From Bradyrhizobium lablabi (GTDB lineage Bacteria > Pseudomonadota > Alphaproteobacteria > Rhizobiales > Xanthobacteraceae), in the NCBI RefSeq assembly GCF_900141755.1, contig NZ_LT670844.1, positions 3,348,001 through 3,412,000 on the forward strand: DNA of 64,000 bases, in the 5' to 3' direction. Each line of letters begins with the position of its first letter. Within the stretch, counting starts at the first letter, position 1. Below are positions 35,811 through 45,308 of this stretch, in pieces. The position numbers and the translations under genes are program-made. Below the pieces are notes generated by a model that made no database searches, had not been told where the DNA came from, and saw only the letters and a list, made by a program, of their open reading frames with translations.

Positions 35811-36350
35811 ATGGACTACGTCTGGTTACTTTTCAGCTTTAAGGGCCGCATCAACCGCGCCAGATACCTCCTCGTGCAGGGGGCTCTGCTCACTTTCTGG
35901 TTCATGCTTTTCGTCAAGCTTTCGATTTACTTTTCACCGCAATGGCAGGCCTTGCATTTCGACTGGGTCGTCGCAATCACGATGATCTGGATCAACGCAG
36001 CCACGACGGCCAAGCGGCTTCACGATCGAAACAGGAGCGGTTGGTGGGCAGTTGCAATTTTTATCCTTAATCGCCTCTCCTATGTTTACTATGGTCTTTT
36101 TTTCGGACTCGCCTTCGGCGTTGATATTTCGACCGCCGAGGAATTGCTGCTCGTAATGCTTGCTGTTGCCATGTCCCTTTTGCAAACCTGGGTTATCATC
36201 GAGTTGGTTTTCATGATTGGAACTGACGGACCCAACCGGTTCGGGCCTGATCCGACGCGTGCTGCTCCCAATCTTCCCACGGATTCGCACCCGGAGCCGG
36301 ATCGCGTTCCGGATTTTCTGGTGCGCCGCGCTAGCCTATCCGCCAGGTAG
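35811..36350 (+). CDS. DUF805 membrane protein, copy 1
   Basis: A 179-residue protein of the DUF805 family: an N-terminal FSFKGRINRARYL motif, about four membrane helices, the cytoplasmic signature AKRLHDRNRSGWW between helices 2 and 3, and a C-terminal DGPNRFGPDP. DUF805 proteins have no settled function. It is the most diverged of three tandem copies, with lower GC in its middle and an extended polar tail (DSHPEPDRVPDFLVRRASLSAR). Confidence 0.85.
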   Translation: MDYVWLLFSFKGRINRARYLLVQGALLTFWFMLFVKLSIYFSPQWQALHFDWVVAITMIWINAATTAKRLHDRNRSGWWAVAIFILNRLSYVYYGLFFGLAFGVDISTAEELLLVMLAVAMSLLQTWVIIELVFMIGTDGPNRFGPDPTRAAPNLPTDSHPEPDRVPDFLVRRASLSAR

Positions 36351-36452
36351 TTACCGCACATTTAGTGAGCTTTTGCGGTACTAACTCGAACCTGTGGCTC
36401 CCTGGCACGACCAATCTAGGGCGGCTTTTATCGGCCGTCCGGAGGCTGAGCC

Positions 36453-37070
36453 GTGGACAATAGCTACACCAGCAACGCGTTTCTGTTCAGTTTCCAGGGC
36501 CGCATCAACCGCGCCAAATACTGGTATGCGATCTTTGCCAGCTCGGTCGCCTGCCTGGTGTTCATGTCGATCCTGGCGTTCGCCATCGGCGGCATCACCG
36601 GTGCCGGCGTCACGTCGGTCAATCTCTATTTTCTCGACTGGCTCCGCGATTTCCCTTCGTTCCCTTTCACCGTCAGCTTTCGTGATGCTGCTCCCTTGCC
36701 GGCCGTGGTTTTGTTCTATGCCATGGGAGCTCCGATCTTCGTCGTCGGCATGTGGTTTTTGGCGGCCGCCACAATCAAGCGGCTGCACGACCGCAACAAG
36801 AGCGGCTGGTGGATCGTCCCGTTCTTCATTGCCCCGGCGCTTCTCGACAGGTTGTCGGGCTGGATCGACGACCCGACCACGGCGATTGTCGTCAGCGCGA
36901 TCGCCTTCGGCCTGACCGTCTGGTGCTTTGTCGAGTTGCTCTTTCTGAGAGGGACGCGCGGGCCTAACCGGTTCGGGCCCGACCCGCTGGCACCCGTCGA
37001 TACCCGGCCGGGCTGGGACCAGGAAAGCGAGGTGGAATTTGTGCCGCACCGTGGCGGCCCGACACCGTAA
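36453..37070 (+). CDS. DUF805 membrane protein, copy 2
   Basis: A 205-residue paralogue with FSFQGRINRAKYWYA, a long hydrophobic loop insert after helix 1 (about residues 40-80), IKRLHDRNKSGWWIVPF and RGTRGPNRFGPDPLAP. Its leader (GGCGGC..CGTCCGGAGGCTGAGCC) resembles those of copies 1 and 3, each with a CGG(A)GG-type ribosome site, as expected for a duplicated gene. Function unknown. Confidence 0.87.
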   Translation: MDNSYTSNAFLFSFQGRINRAKYWYAIFASSVACLVFMSILAFAIGGITGAGVTSVNLYFLDWLRDFPSFPFTVSFRDAAPLPAVVLFYAMGAPIFVVGMWFLAAATIKRLHDRNKSGWWIVPFFIAPALLDRLSGWIDDPTTAIVVSAIAFGLTVWCFVELLFLRGTRGPNRFGPDPLAPVDTRPGWDQESEVEFVPHRGGPTP

Positions 37071-37150
37071 TCCCGGCATCGAACCGGAACCGCGCCCGGC
37101 GCGACTCATGCCCAGAACGCGCCTTTCCCGGCAGTCCGGAGGACCAGACA

Positions 37151-37654
37151 ATGAGTTTGAGATCATTTCTGTTCAGCTTCGAGGGCCGGATCAATCGCGC
37201 CAAATACTGGCTCGTCGCGTTGGCCTCCCTCATCATCGCAATGTTTATTATGATGAAATCGCTCTTCGTGCTCGCCGACAGCCTCCGCGAGGCCGATCCG
37301 GCGACGATCGCGACGTTTCTTCCCATATTATTCTACGCGATCGCTTATCCATTATTCGCCGTCGGCCTGTGGACATACGCCGCCACGACGATCAAGCGGC
37401 TTCACGACCGCAACAGAAGCGGCTGGTGGATTATCCCCTTCGGCGTTCTTCCCGTCCTGCTTCCGGAAGTCGCGGGCGCGCTCGGCCAATCGTATCTGGC
37501 ACTCTTCCTCGGGACCGTTGCTTTCGTTCTCAGCATCTGGAGCTTTGTCGAGACGTTCTGCCTGAGGGGGACGCGCGGACCGAACCGGTTCGGGCCCGAT
37601 CCGCTGGGCGCAGATCATTCGAGCATCCCTGCGATCTCGCATGGGCTTGCCTAA
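37151..37654 (+). CDS. DUF805 membrane protein, copy 3
   Basis: A 167-residue paralogue: FSFEGRINRAKYWLVALASL, then helices, IKRLHDRNRSGWWIIPFGVL and RGTRGPNRFGPDPLGA. Closest to copy 2 by eye. The three genes run in the same direction with about 80-100 base gaps between dapD and dapE. CGGAGGACCAGACA stands before the ATG. Confidence 0.87.
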   Translation: MSLRSFLFSFEGRINRAKYWLVALASLIIAMFIMMKSLFVLADSLREADPATIATFLPILFYAIAYPLFAVGLWTYAATTIKRLHDRNRSGWWIIPFGVLPVLLPEVAGALGQSYLALFLGTVAFVLSIWSFVETFCLRGTRGPNRFGPDPLGADHSSIPAISHGLA

Positions 37655-37717
37655 GGCGTTAACGAATTTCTCGGCGCGGTGCTGGCCGATCGGTAGCCGC
37701 GCATGGTAAGCGGGGGC

Positions 37718-38872
37718 ATGAATGATGCCCTCTCGATTGCCCGCGATCTCGTCCGCTGCCCCTCGGTAACCCCGGCCGATGCCGGGGCGCTTGGGGTGCT
37801 CGAAAATATTCTCGAGGCGGCCGGCTTCGAGGTGCATCGCGTCACCTTCGGCGAGCCCGGCACCGCCGATATCGACAACCTCTATGCCCGCATCGGCACC
37901 AGCGCTCCGCACATCACCTTCGCCGGGCATACCGACGTGGTGCCGCCGGGCGACGAGAGCGCCTGGAGCCATGGCGCCTTCGCGGGCGAAGTCCGGGACG
38001 GCTTTCTCTACGGCCGCGGCGCCGTCGACATGAAAGGCGGCATTGCCTGCAGCGTTGCCGCGGTGCTGGATTATCTCTCAGCCAACGGCGGCAAACCAAA
38101 AGGATCGATCTCGTTCCTGATCACGGGCGACGAGGAAGACATCTCCATCAACGGCACCATCAAGCTGTTGCAGTGGGCGGCCGCGCGTGGCGAGAAATTC
38201 GACCATTGCGTGCTCGGCGAACCCAGCAATGTCGAGGTGCTCGGCGACTGTATAAAAGTCGGCCGCCGCGGCTCGCAGTCGGGCACGCTTTATGTCGACG
38301 GCGTGCAGGGCCACGTCGCCTATCCGCATCGCGCGGCAAATCCTGTTCCGGATATTTCGCGATTGATCGTGGCGCTAAGCGACGAGCCGCTCGATCACGG
38401 CAGCGCGCAGTTCCAGGCCTCCAACCTCGAATTCACCTCGGTCGATGTCGGCAATACCGCGAGCAATGTGATCCCTGGGCAGGCGCGGGCAAAATTCAAC
38501 ATCCGCTTCAACGATCTCCACACCCAGGAGACGCTGCGCGCGCTGGTCGAGGCGCGGCTGGCGAAGGCTGCGGGAAATCGGATCCGCGCGCGGATCGTGT
38601 GGGAACCGTCGAATTCAAATGTGTTCGTGACCAAGCCCGGCCCGTTCACCGATTTGGCGGTCGCCGCGATCGAAGAGGTCACGGGACGCCGGCCAGAACT
38701 CTCCACAAGCGGCGGCACCTCGGACGCGCGCTTCATCTCAAGCTATTGCCCGGTGATCGAGTTCGGCCTGGTCGGCCAGACCATGCACCAGATCGACGAG
38801 CGCACCCCGGTGGCTGATTTGGAGCGGCTGACGAGGATTTATCGCGGCGTGCTGGATAGGTATTTTGGGTGA
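37718..38872 (+). CDS. dapE: Succinyl-diaminopimelate desuccinylase
   Basis: Zinc enzyme of the M20 family that hydrolyses N-succinyl-LL-diaminopimelate. The ATG at 37718 gives 384 residues starting [19 protein letters not shown], the usual start; a GTG/ATG further upstream is less likely. Metal and catalytic motifs are [40 protein letters not shown] and the late [12 protein letters not shown]. Together with dapD upstream it supplies lysine and cell-wall precursor. Confidence 0.96.
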   Translation: MNDALSIARDLVRCPSVTPADAGALGVLENILEAAGFEVHRVTFGEPGTADIDNLYARIGTSAPHITFAGHTDVVPPGDESAWSHGAFAGEVRDGFLYGRGAVDMKGGIACSVAAVLDYLSANGGKPKGSISFLITGDEEDISINGTIKLLQWAAARGEKFDHCVLGEPSNVEVLGDCIKVGRRGSQSGTLYVDGVQGHVAYPHRAANPVPDISRLIVALSDEPLDHGSAQFQASNLEFTSVDVGNTASNVIPGQARAKFNIRFNDLHTQETLRALVEARLAKAAGNRIRARIVWEPSNSNVFVTKPGPFTDLAVAAIEEVTGRRPELSTSGGTSDARFISSYCPVIEFGLVGQTMHQIDERTPVADLERLTRIYRGVLDRYFG

Positions 38873-38875
38873 TCT

Positions 38876-39000
38876 CCCTCGCCCCGCTCTTCGCGGGGAG
38901 AGGGCGGGGGTGAGGGGCTGCCTCCACGCACACCGAATGCGCGGTGAGTCCCCCTCACCCGGCGCTACGCGCCGACCTCTCCCCGCAAGCGGGGCGAGGT
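38876..39000. repeat. Palindromic repeat (CCCTCGCCCCGC type)
   Basis: Full unit with inverted ends CCCTCGCCCCGC and GCGGGGCGAGG, between the convergent dapE and truA genes. Confidence 0.9.
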
Positions 39001-39009
39001 AAGAAGGCC

Positions 39010-39747
39010 TCAATACTCCACCCGTACCAGATACAACCCGTCCGGCGGGGCGACGGGGCCGCAGGCGGTGCGGTCGCGGGCGGCGAGGGCTGCGGCGAGA
39101 TCGTCGGCGCTCCAGCGGCCTTCGCCGACCCAGACCAATGATCCCACCATCGAGCGCACCTGGCTGTGCAGGAACGAGCGCGCCGAGGTGACGATGTTGA
39201 CGGCGTCGCCGTCTCTTACGACGTCGAGCTGGTCGAGGGTTTTCTCCGGCGACTTCGCCTGGCACTCGGTGTCGCGGAAGGTCGTAAAGTCGTGCTTGCC
39301 GACCAGGCGTTGCGCGGCGGCGTGCATCGCATCGCTATCGAGCGCCCGCGGCAATCGCCAGGCGCGGCCGATGTCGAGCGCGAGATTGGCGCGGCGGTTA
39401 GCGATCCGATAAAGGTAATGCCGCTTTTTCGCGGAGAACCGCGCCTCGAAATCGGCGGGCACGATCTCCGCACTGAGCACGCCGATCGGATGCGGCCGCA
39501 AATGCGCGTTCAGCCCGTCGCGAAACCGGCCCGGCACGAAGTGTTTTGTAATATCGCAATGCGCGACCTGCGCGATCGCGTGCACGCCGGCGTCGGTGCG
39601 GCCGGCGCCGTGAACGCGGACCTGCTCGCCGCAGATCGCCTTGACCGCGTCTTCCAGCGCGCCCTGCACGGAGGCGCCATTGTCCTGGATCTGCCAGCCG
39701 CAATACGGCGCGCCGTCATATTCGATGGTGAGTTTGTAGCGGGGCAT
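39010..39747 (-). CDS. truA: tRNA pseudouridine synthase A
   Basis: Makes pseudouridine at positions 38-40 of the tRNA anticodon arm. The 245-residue protein has the catalytic aspartate at residue 52 in [17 protein letters not shown], the N-terminal [16 protein letters not shown] and the C-terminal [18 protein letters not shown]. It abuts fmt (one-base overlap), so fmt and truA share a minus-strand operon, possibly with def upstream. Confidence 0.96.
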   Translation of the reverse strand: MPRYKLTIEYDGAPYCGWQIQDNGASVQGALEDAVKAICGEQVRVHGAGRTDAGVHAIAQVAHCDITKHFVPGRFRDGLNAHLRPHPIGVLSAEIVPADFEARFSAKKRHYLYRIANRRANLALDIGRAWRLPRALDSDAMHAAAQRLVGKHDFTTFRDTECQAKSPEKTLDQLDVVRDGDAVNIVTSARSFLHSQVRSMVGSLVWVGEGRWSADDLAAALAARDRTACGPVAPPDGLYLVRVEY

Positions 39748-40679
39748 CAGGTTAGCCGTATCGGCGGCTTGATCGGCGTGCCGCGCAAAAATTCATCCGC
39801 CTTCATCGGTGCCTTGCCGGCGCGCTGCAAGTCGAGGATTCGGATGGCGCCCTGCTGGCAGGCAATTGTGAGATGATCGTCGAGGAATTCGCCTGGTACG
39901 CCCGAGCGATCGATCATTTCACAGCGCAGGATTTTGACCCGAACCGGTTCGCCCTCGATCGGCATTTCGCACCAGGCGCCGGGAAACGGCGACAATCCGT
40001 GGATGTGCCGCAGCACTTCCCGCGCGGGCTTGTTCCAGTCGATCCGCGCCTCGGCCTTTTCGATTTTTGTAGCGTAGGTGATGCCCGCTTCGCTCTGTTT
40101 TGTCAGTTGCAGCATGCCGCGTTCCAGCGCGCCGATGGCGCGGACCATCAGATCGCCGCCGAGCCGCGCCAGCGCATCGTGCACATCGGCCGCCGTCATC
40201 GCGTCCGTGATCGTCATCCGCTCGGCCATCGCCACGTCGCCGGTATCGAGGCCAACGTCCATTTTCATCACCATCACGCCGGTCTCTCGATCACCTGCCA
40301 TGATGGCACGATTGATCGGCGCCGCCCCGCGCCAGCGCGGCAATAGCGAGGCATGCAGGTTGAAGCAGCCGAGTTTTGGAGTGTCGAGAATGGCCTGCGG
40401 CAGGATCATGCCATAGGCGACGACCACTGCGGCATCGGCGTTGTGCGCGCGAAATTTCTCCAGAGCCTCCGGCGTCTTTACGCTCATTGGTGTCTCAACG
40501 GGAATGCCGAGCCGCCGCGCTTCCTGCTCGACCGGCGTTGGCTGCAGCTTCATGCCGCGCCCGGCCGGCTTTGCCGCACGGGTGTAGACGGCCGCGATCT
40601 CATGGCCATGGGCCACGAGCTCCAGCAGCGTCGGCACCGCGAAGTCAGGCGTGCCCATGAAGATCAAGCGAAGCGGCAT
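39747..40679 (-). CDS. fmt: Methionyl-tRNA formyltransferase
   Basis: Formylates initiator methionyl-tRNA with 10-formyltetrahydrofolate. The 310-residue protein has the N-terminal Rossmann-like domain with [13 protein letters not shown], the substrate loop [21 protein letters not shown] and [10 protein letters not shown], and the C-terminal OB-like tRNA-binding domain after ~210 with [10 protein letters not shown]. Paired with def 140 bases upstream, which removes the formyl group after translation starts. Confidence 0.96.
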   Translation of the reverse strand: MPLRLIFMGTPDFAVPTLLELVAHGHEIAAVYTRAAKPAGRGMKLQPTPVEQEARRLGIPVETPMSVKTPEALEKFRAHNADAAVVVAYGMILPQAILDTPKLGCFNLHASLLPRWRGAAPINRAIMAGDRETGVMVMKMDVGLDTGDVAMAERMTITDAMTAADVHDALARLGGDLMVRAIGALERGMLQLTKQSEAGITYATKIEKAEARIDWNKPAREVLRHIHGLSPFPGAWCEMPIEGEPVRVKILRCEMIDRSGVPGEFLDDHLTIACQQGAIRILDLQRAGKAPMKADEFLRGTPIKPPIRLT

Positions 40680-40715
40680 GTTCTCTAAATTTCCTCGACG
40701 GATTTCAATTTACTC

Positions 40716-40801
40716 GTCATGGCCGGGCTTGTCCCGGCCATCCACGACTTGAGTATCGGCGACAAAGACGTGGATGCCCGGGACAAGCCCGGGCATGACG
40801 G
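40716..40801. repeat. Palindromic repeat (GTCATGGCCGGG type)
   Basis: Inverted ends GTCATGGCCGGGCTTGTCCC and GGGACAAGCCCGGGCATGAC, lying in the gap between def and fmt inside the presumed operon. A hairpin here could affect readthrough or message stability. Confidence 0.9.
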
Positions 40802-40821
40802 CTGAGAGGGGGACTCGAACC

Positions 40822-41349
40822 CTACTCCGCTGCCCTCTTCGCGGCCTTGGCAAACTTCTTCAGCACGCGGTCGCGCTTTAATTTCGACAGATAATCCACG
40901 AACAGCACGCCGTTGAGATGATCGATCTCATGCTGGATGCAGGTCGCGAACAGGCCCTCGGCGTCCTCCTCATGCACCTTGCCGTCGAGATCGGTGAAGC
41001 GCACGCGGACTTTCGCCGGCCGTTCCACCTCCTCGTAATATTCCGGGATCGACAGGCAGCCTTCCTCGTAAACCGACATCTCTTCCGACGAGGACAGAAT
41101 CTCCGGATTGATGAACACGCGCGGCCGCGGCTTGGTCTCGCCGTCTTCCTCTTTCTTGGCCAGATCCATCGTGATCAGCCGCAGCGGCTGCGCGACCTGG
41201 ATCGCGGCGAGGCCAATTCCGGGCGCGTCGTACATGGTCTCGAACATGTCATCGGCGAGCTTGCGCACCTCGGCCGTGACCTTCTCGATGGGTTTCGAGA
41301 CCAGCCGCAACTGCTTGTCGGGGAGGATGATGATTTCTCGGATAGCCAT
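40822..41349 (-). CDS. def: Peptide deformylase
   Basis: Metal-dependent removal of the N-formyl group from new proteins. With the ATG at 41349 it has 175 residues; a longer open frame upstream is antisense to rmuC and rejected. Motif 1 GIGLAAIQV (44-52), motif 2 EGCLS with the metal-binding Cys98, motif 3 QHEIDHLNG with His140, Glu141 and His144 are complete, so the enzyme should be active. First gene of def-fmt-truA. Confidence 0.96.
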   Translation of the reverse strand: MAIREIIILPDKQLRLVSKPIEKVTAEVRKLADDMFETMYDAPGIGLAAIQVAQPLRLITMDLAKKEEDGETKPRPRVFINPEILSSSEEMSVYEEGCLSIPEYYEEVERPAKVRVRFTDLDGKVHEEDAEGLFATCIQHEIDHLNGVLFVDYLSKLKRDRVLKKFAKAAKRAAE

Positions 41350-41433
41350 GGCGGGCGATTTAAGCGGTTGATTTGCCGGGGTCAATGCGCTGTTCCCGCG
41401 CGTCAAGGGTTCGTTAACCACGTTTTTTAAGCG

Positions 41434-41469
41434 ATGGTTAACCACGAAAATTAGGGTTCGGTTAACCAT
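41434..41469. promoter_or_regulatory. CtrA-like box cluster between def and rmuC
   Basis: TTAG-N7-TTAACCAT at 41451-41469 is close to the CtrA consensus TTAA-N7-TTAAC, and an inverted ATGGTTAACC half-site lies at 41434-41443; a further GTTAACCA stands at 41413-41420. CtrA is the cell-cycle master regulator of alphaproteobacteria. Position 50-90 bases before rmuC and 85-120 before def suits control of either gene. Binding is inferred. Confidence 0.5.
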
Positions 41470-41520
41470 AAATGTTCGCTCTTCGTTCGCGTTCAAGGCC
41501 GAATCGGCTACAAGGGCGGC

Positions 41521-42723
41521 ATGAACGAGATCCTCTTTATGGCCGGCGACCTGCCGGTCCGAACCGGCGCGGCGCTGATCGGTTTTGGCGGCCTGGCGCT
41601 GGTCCTGCTCCTGATTATCGTCATCGTGATCACACGCTCCGGCCGGCGCGGCGCGGAACTGGCGATGGCCCAGGCGGTGCGAGCCGACGAGCTCGAGGAG
41701 CGGCTCTCCGAAATGCTCCGCGCCCAGAGCGAAAACTCCGTCCGCGTCGATGCGATGGGGCAGGTGCTGGCCGGCCGCCAGGCCGAGATGGCGCGCGCGG
41801 TCAATGAGCGGCTGGATTCGGTGACCCACCGCGTCGGCCAGTCCATGGAACAGACCACGCGCCATACGATGGATAGCTTGCGCGTGCTGCACGAGCGGCT
41901 CGGCATCATCGACAATGCGCATAAAAATCTGACCGACCTGACCTCGCAGGTGACGACGCTGCGCGACGTGCTCGCCAACAAGCAATCGCGCGGCGCGTTC
42001 GGCCAGGCGCGGATGGAGGCGATTGTCCAGGACGGCATGCCGAAGGGCTCTTACGAGTTCCAGCACACGCTCTCGACCGGCAAACGGCCGGATTGCGTGG
42101 TGTTTTTGCCCGACCAGCGGCCGCTTTGTATCGACGCGAAATTCCCGCTGGAGGCGGTGACCGCGCTGCATGATGCACGCACCGATGAGGCGAAAAAATT
42201 CGCCGCCCAGCGGCTGCGCGCCGACGTCATGAAGCATGTCAGCGATATCGCCGAGAAATATCTGATCACGGGCGAGACCCAGGACACCGCGTTGATGTTC
42301 GTGCCGTCGGAATCGGTCTACGCCGAGATCCACGACAGCTTCGATGACGTGATCCAGAAGGCTTATCGCGCCCGCGTGGTGCTCGTATCGCCATCGCTGT
42401 TGATGCTGGCGATCCAGGTGATGCAGCAGATCCACCGGGACGCGCGGATGCGCGACGCCGCCGACCAGATCCGCACCGAGGTGCTGAACCTCGGCGACGA
42501 TCTCGGCCGGTTGCGCGATCGCGTATTAAAGCTGCAGAAGCATTTCTCCGACGCCAACGAGGATATCAGGCAGATCCTGATTTCCGCCGACAAGATCGAG
42601 AAGCGGGCGGGCCGGATCGAGGAACTGGATTTCAGCAAGGAACCGGCGGAGCCGCCGCGGCTGGTCAAGCCGGCCGGGCCGGAGTTGTTTCCTGTTCCCC
42701 GGAAGCTGCAGGCGGGGGAGTAG
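41521..42723 (+). CDS. rmuC: DNA recombination protein RmuC
   Basis: Membrane-anchored protein that limits inversion at short repeats and is nuclease-like by fold. The 400-residue protein has an N-terminal membrane segment ([19 protein letters not shown], about 20-38), a coiled coil (~50-150: [18 protein letters not shown] and on), and the RmuC core with SNKQ-like [18 protein letters not shown] (~205) and [14 protein letters not shown]. Divergent from def, sharing a control region with CtrA-like boxes. Confidence 0.93.
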   Translation: MNEILFMAGDLPVRTGAALIGFGGLALVLLLIIVIVITRSGRRGAELAMAQAVRADELEERLSEMLRAQSENSVRVDAMGQVLAGRQAEMARAVNERLDSVTHRVGQSMEQTTRHTMDSLRVLHERLGIIDNAHKNLTDLTSQVTTLRDVLANKQSRGAFGQARMEAIVQDGMPKGSYEFQHTLSTGKRPDCVVFLPDQRPLCIDAKFPLEAVTALHDARTDEAKKFAAQRLRADVMKHVSDIAEKYLITGETQDTALMFVPSESVYAEIHDSFDDVIQKAYRARVVLVSPSLLMLAIQVMQQIHRDARMRDAADQIRTEVLNLGDDLGRLRDRVLKLQKHFSDANEDIRQILISADKIEKRAGRIEELDFSKEPAEPPRLVKPAGPELFPVPRKLQAGE

Positions 42724-42791
42724 GGCTCCCCGCTGCCACTCTTCAAACGGCTGTCGTCGCCCGGTTGACCGGGCTTGACGACTACTCAGGT

Positions 42792-42892
42792 GTCATCGTC
42801 CGCGAAGGCGGACGATCCAGTACTCCGTGACGTCTCGCCTAATCTCGCGGGGCGCGGCGTAGTAGATACCTCGCCTTAGCGGCGTATGACGG
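42792..42892. repeat. Palindromic repeat (GTCATCGTCCGCG type)
   Basis: Unit with GTCATCGTCCGCGAAGGCGG and, at the far end, CGCCTTAGCGGCGTATGAC around GATCCAGTACTCC. It overlaps the last codons of the GIY-YIG gene (stop at 42876). Confidence 0.85.
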
Positions 42893-43214
42893 ACGAGGTA
42901 TGATGGCGAGAACCTATGCGCCGGCTATGCTCGAATACAGATCGTCCCAAATTGGGATTGTGTTCCTCGATCAGCCGAATTTTCCAGGCTCGATTCCACC
43001 TCTTTAGTCGCTTCTCGCGCTTAATCGCGTTTTCGGCATCATCGAACTGTTCGAAATAAACCAACCTGTCGACCCCATATTTCTTCGTAAAGCTTTCCAC
43101 CTGCTTCTGACGATGTTCGTAGACCCGACGAACAAGATCGTTGGTCACGCCGATGTAAAGAGTGCCGCCGATGCGATTGGCGAGTATGTAGACGTAGTAG
43201 CTTCGTGCTCCCAT
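42876..43214 (-). CDS. GIY-YIG nuclease-superfamily protein
   Basis: A 112-residue single-domain protein of the UPF0213-like GIY-YIG group: YYVYILANRIGGTLYIGVTN holds the GIY and YIG elements (residues ~6-25), followed by the conserved Arg in DLVRRVYEHR, VDRLVYFEQF and AIKREKRLKRWNRAWKIRLIE. The ATG at 43214 matches the usual start MxxxYYVYIL. The C-terminal tail (SRRIGSRHHTSSVIRR) is longer than usual and its last five codons come from a palindromic repeat; another half repeat lies 14 bases upstream of the start. Role unknown; nuclease activity is possible from the fold. Confidence 0.88.
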   Translation of the reverse strand: MGARSYYVYILANRIGGTLYIGVTNDLVRRVYEHRQKQVESFTKKYGVDRLVYFEQFDDAENAIKREKRLKRWNRAWKIRLIEEHNPNLGRSVFEHSRRIGSRHHTSSVIRR

Positions 43215-43227
43215 CAGCCACCTCTGG

Positions 43228-43261
43228 AATACTGGATCGTCCGCCTTCGCGGACGATGACA
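43228..43261. repeat. Half palindromic repeat upstream of GIY-YIG gene
   Basis: Contains ATACTGGATCGTCCGCCTTCGCGGACGATGAC, the right half of the unit found at 42792. With that copy it brackets the GIY-YIG gene. Confidence 0.8.
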
Positions 43262-43325
43262 CCGAGTAAATTAGAAAGCCGGGCGATGACAGTCTTTTTT
43301 GCCCGAATCTGCTAACACCCTTTGC

Positions 43326-44720
43326 ATGACTGCCCCTGAAGCCGCGTCCGAACCGACAATCGCTACGCCAACGCCCCGCGCCTCCTGGCGCGATGGTCTT
43401 GCCGTCTATCTGCAACGGCGGGTGCTGATCGTGTTGCTGCTCGGATTTTCCTCCGGGCTGCCGCTGGCGCTGTCGGGGTCGACGCTGCTGGTATGGATGC
43501 GCGAATCAGGCGTCGATCTCGGGACCATCGGCCTGTTCGCGCTGGTGGGCACGCCGTACACATTGAAATTCCTGTGGGCCCCGCTGGTCGATGCGCTGCA
43601 TGTGCCGTTGTTCACGCGCGCCTTCGGCCGCCGCCGCGGCTGGCTGGTGTTTTCGCAACTGCTGTTGATTGTCGCGATCCTGCTGCTGGCGCTGACCGAT
43701 CCGGCGCGCTCACCGCTATTCGTCGCGCTTGGCGCGCTGGCGGTGGCGGCGATGTCATCAACGCAGGACATCGTGGTCGATGCGTTTCGGGTCGAGAGCC
43801 TGCCGGAAAGCGAGCAGGCCGCCGGCATGGCCTCCTATGTCGCGGCCTATCGGATCGGCATGCTGGTCTCGACCGCGGGCGCGCTGTTTCTGGTGAGCGC
43901 ATTCGAATCGACCGGCCTCCCGCGCGCTTCAGCGTGGATGTGGGGCTATGTGGCGATGGCGGCGCTGGTGCTGATCGGCACCGGCACGGCGCTATCCGCC
44001 ACCGAGCCCGAGCAATCGGCACGCGCGGAAGCCGCCACCAGCACCGAGACCGCGTTTGCGCGCGTGATCCATGCCGCGGTCGGCGCGTTCTCCGAATTTC
44101 TGCGCCGCAAGGACGCGCTCGCGGCGCTCGCCTTCGTGGTGCTGTTCAAATTCACCGACGCGTTCTCCGGCACGATGACCGCGCCGTTCGTGATCGACCT
44201 TGGTTTTTCCCGCAACGACTATGCCGCGATCGTCAAGGGCGTCGGCCTCGCCGCGACCCTGATCGGCGGTTTTGCCGGCGGTTTTGTCGCGCGGCGCTAT
44301 TCGCTTGCCGCCAGCCTTTGGATCGGCGGCGTGCTGCAGGCGGTCGCCAACCTGTCGTTCTCCTGGCTGGCGCTGGTCGGCGTCAACGAATGGGCGCTGG
44401 CGCTCGCCATCAGCGCGGAAAATTTCACCAGCGCCATCGGTACCGTGATCTTCGTCGCCTATTTGTCGGCGCTGTGCCAGAACCCGCTGCACACCGCGAC
44501 CCAATATGCGCTGCTCACCGCGCTTGCCGCGGTGGGGCGCACCTATTTGTCCTCAGGCGCGGGCTATGTGGCGAAGGCGACGGGCTGGCCGTTGTTTTTC
44601 GCGATCTGCGTCGTGGTCGCGATCCCGAGCCTGATCCTGCTGGCCTGGCTGCAGCGGCGCGGGCATTTTGCGGAGCTGGAGACCCCCGTCGTCATCACCC
44701 GCCAACGGGTCGGCGCTTAG
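43326..44720 (+). CDS. AmpG-type muropeptide permease (MFS)
   Basis: Twelve-helix major-facilitator protein of 464 residues, related to AmpG, which imports anhydro-muropeptides for cell-wall recycling and beta-lactamase induction. Typical features are LLGFSSGLPLALSGSTLLVWM in helix 1, GTPYTLKFLWAPLVD, and AAMSSTQDIVVDAFRVESL. The ATG at 43326 is preferred. The last codons (VVITRQRVGA and stop) are encoded by a palindromic repeat starting at 44691, so the native C-terminus has been replaced or extended. Substrate is a family inference. Confidence 0.87.
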   Translation: MTAPEAASEPTIATPTPRASWRDGLAVYLQRRVLIVLLLGFSSGLPLALSGSTLLVWMRESGVDLGTIGLFALVGTPYTLKFLWAPLVDALHVPLFTRAFGRRRGWLVFSQLLLIVAILLLALTDPARSPLFVALGALAVAAMSSTQDIVVDAFRVESLPESEQAAGMASYVAAYRIGMLVSTAGALFLVSAFESTGLPRASAWMWGYVAMAALVLIGTGTALSATEPEQSARAEAATSTETAFARVIHAAVGAFSEFLRRKDALAALAFVVLFKFTDAFSGTMTAPFVIDLGFSRNDYAAIVKGVGLAATLIGGFAGGFVARRYSLAASLWIGGVLQAVANLSFSWLALVGVNEWALALAISAENFTSAIGTVIFVAYLSALCQNPLHTATQYALLTALAAVGRTYLSSGAGYVAKATGWPLFFAICVVVAIPSLILLAWLQRRGHFAELETPVVITRQRVGA

Positions 44721-44826
44721 CGCCGCCCGATGACAGGCTCCGGCGGGTGATCCAGTATTCCAAAGGCTTGCGATAGATCGAGAGGCCGCGGCGTACTGGG
44801 TCGCCCGGTCAAGCCGGGCGATGACA
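44691..44826. repeat. Palindromic repeat supplying the ampG-like stop
   Basis: Begins GTCATCACCCGCCAACGGGTC and ends GCCGGGCGATGACAG, with GGTGATCCAGTATTCC..CGTACTGGG inside. The same variant, with its extra CCCGATGACAGGCTCC block, is at 48349-48482. Its first 30 bases are the last nine codons and stop of the upstream permease. Confidence 0.88.
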
Positions 44827-44852
44827 GCAGTGAATTGGGTAACACCGTGCCC

Positions 44853-45284
44853 TCAATGCTTCGTCACCACGCTCCATTTCGTCACCACGGCTTCGCTCAT
44901 CTCGCCGGCGTCTTGCGCGCAGGCGACCTCGTCGACTTTCAGCGAGACTTCCTTGCCGACGAAATTTTTCAATTGCGCCGCCTGGGCGTCGCTATTGGTG
45001 ACGATCTGAAACGTCTCAGGCCCGGTTTCCAGCCCGCACAGGCCGTTCGGCGGCGGCAGCCGGCGCGGCTCGCTGGTGAGCTGATAGGTTGCGGCGCGCT
45101 TGCCCTTCTTGGCGCCGCGCAGGCGGAGCGCATTGAGCTCTCCGGAAAGCACGTCGCCGGCATTGATCAGCTTGGCCGCCTTCGGCGCGGGCTCGGCCTG
45201 CTGCGCCATGGCGGCAGGCGCGGCTGAACTCGCCGCCAGGACTGCGGCCAAAGCGAACCGTATGGCGAAAAGTCGTTTCGTCAT
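44853..45284 (-). CDS. Exported protein of unknown function
   Basis: A 143-residue protein with a clear signal peptide (FAIRFALAAVLAASSAAPAAMAQQ, cleavage near residue 28). The mature part has YQLTSEPRRLPPPNGLCGLE, ETFQIVTNSDAQAAQLKNFV and GKEVSLKVDEVACAQDAG, with two cysteines that may pair. No family recognised. It is transcribed toward the AmpG-type gene and starts 24 bases after the recR stop, so it could be the distal gene of the dnaX-ybaB-recR unit. Confidence 0.7.
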   Translation of the reverse strand: MTKRLFAIRFALAAVLAASSAAPAAMAQQAEPAPKAAKLINAGDVLSGELNALRLRGAKKGKRAATYQLTSEPRRLPPPNGLCGLETGPETFQIVTNSDAQAAQLKNFVGKEVSLKVDEVACAQDAGEMSEAVVTKWSVVTKH

Positions 45285-45308
45285 GTCACCTATTTCCGTA
45301 TCTGGTTG

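Noticed and set aside
40822..42435. A 537-codon minus-strand frame that would fuse def to a long N-terminal part.
   Set aside because: Only the last 175 codons are peptide deformylase; the rest is antisense to rmuC, and the standard deformylase start is at 41349.
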